Below are positions 10,366-10,539 of a stretch of 10,539 nucleotides of DNA, one piece after another. A program made the position numbers and the translations under genes. The stretch comes from Candidatus Iainarchaeum sp. (GTDB lineage: Archaea > Iainarchaeota > Iainarchaeia > Iainarchaeales > GCA-2688035): positions 1 through 10,539 of the forward strand of contig JAFGEM010000122.1 in NCBI GenBank assembly GCA_016931555.1. Direction: 5' to 3'. The notes under the pieces are model-generated. The model saw nothing but the letters and a program-made list of their open reading frames with translations, had not been told where the DNA came from and made no database searches. Positions within the stretch are counted from its first letter, which is position 1, and each line of letters begins with the position of its first letter.

Positions 10366-10539
10366 CTATTCATCAATCTTTGTTTTGAAGTGCGCCTCCA
10401 AAATCCTTTTTTCTTTCTCAGCCTGATTCTTTTTCTTTCCCTCACCTTTTTTAACAAGGGTTGAAACAACTAAAAACAACAGAAAATACACTGCAAGCGT
10501 AATAATCATGCTCACTCCCAAAGTCAAGAGATTCAAATC
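10366..10539 (-). CDS. Small single-helix membrane protein, open at the window edge
   Basis: The frame is open from the window end to TAG at 10368-10366. An ATG at 10509 would give 47 residues (MIITLAVYFLLFLVVSTLVK, then a charged tail). The ten codons further upstream are also hydrophobic (NLLTLGVS), so the start could be outside the window. One transmembrane helix is followed by a Lys/Glu-rich tail of about 28 residues (KKGEGKKKNQAEKEKRILEA). GGAGTGA lies only 2 nt before the ATG, closer than at other genes here, so the start remains open. A promoter separates it from the coiled-coil genes downstream. The family is unknown. Confidence 0.6.
   Translation of the reverse strand, partial: DLNLLTLGVSMIITLAVYFLLFLVVSTLVKKGEGKKKNQAEKEKRILEAHFKTKIDE

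Overview
The window reads as chromosomal DNA of a small-genome archaeon, most likely a DPANN-type lineage. Signs of this are: two tRNA genes whose introns can be folded as archaeal bulge-helix-bulge (BHB) splice motifs, one of them in the D-loop; no encoded CCA ends; TATA-like box A elements 25-27 nt upstream of several start codons (leaderless mRNAs); archaeal Shine-Dalgarno sites of the GGTGAT type in front of TTG starts; an archaeal-type FtsZ; and lipoprotein signals. The lineage call is inference, because no rRNA or other marker is present.

Layout. 12-1424 (+) encodes a multi-pass site-2-type membrane metalloprotease with an inserted PDZ-like region. It converges on ftsZ (1487-2554, -), which ends in a hairpin/T-run terminator. 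2812-3414 (-) is an unrecognised basic protein whose promoter region is shared, divergently, with tRNA-Asn(GTT) at 3494-3659. That tRNA carries a 40-nt D-loop intron and a 53-nt anticodon-loop intron. Next on + come a small Cys-rich lipoprotein (3772-4104), a protein made almost wholly of uninterrupted 10-residue repeats (4117-4737), and a 793-residue lipoprotein (4810-7191) with two PsbP-like domains and about 16 two-cysteine repeats.

7192-7561 is the most unusual stretch. A hairpin element occurs three times (about 7206-7256, 7308-7361, 7424-7457), each copy ending in CCYTGGGAAAA. The first two copies lie between exact direct repeats, and the third lies inside the 94-nt intron of tRNA-Ser(GCT). 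The repeat around the second copy is the first 14 nt of that tRNA plus one base. The intron also holds a perfect hairpin followed by nine T, which looks like a transcription terminator in the middle of a tRNA gene.

The right side is all on the - strand. From the edge inwards there is a single-helix membrane protein open to the window end (10366-10539), a coiled-coil protein (10269-9877), a large coiled-coil/acidic-linker protein with a C-terminal PsbP-like domain (9875-8526), a PsbP-like lipoprotein (8481-7993) and a small basic protein (7944-7597). PsbP-like domains therefore occur four times in three genes, in both predicted secreted and predicted cytoplasmic settings. This suggests a cell-envelope theme, but no pathway can be assigned from sequence alone.
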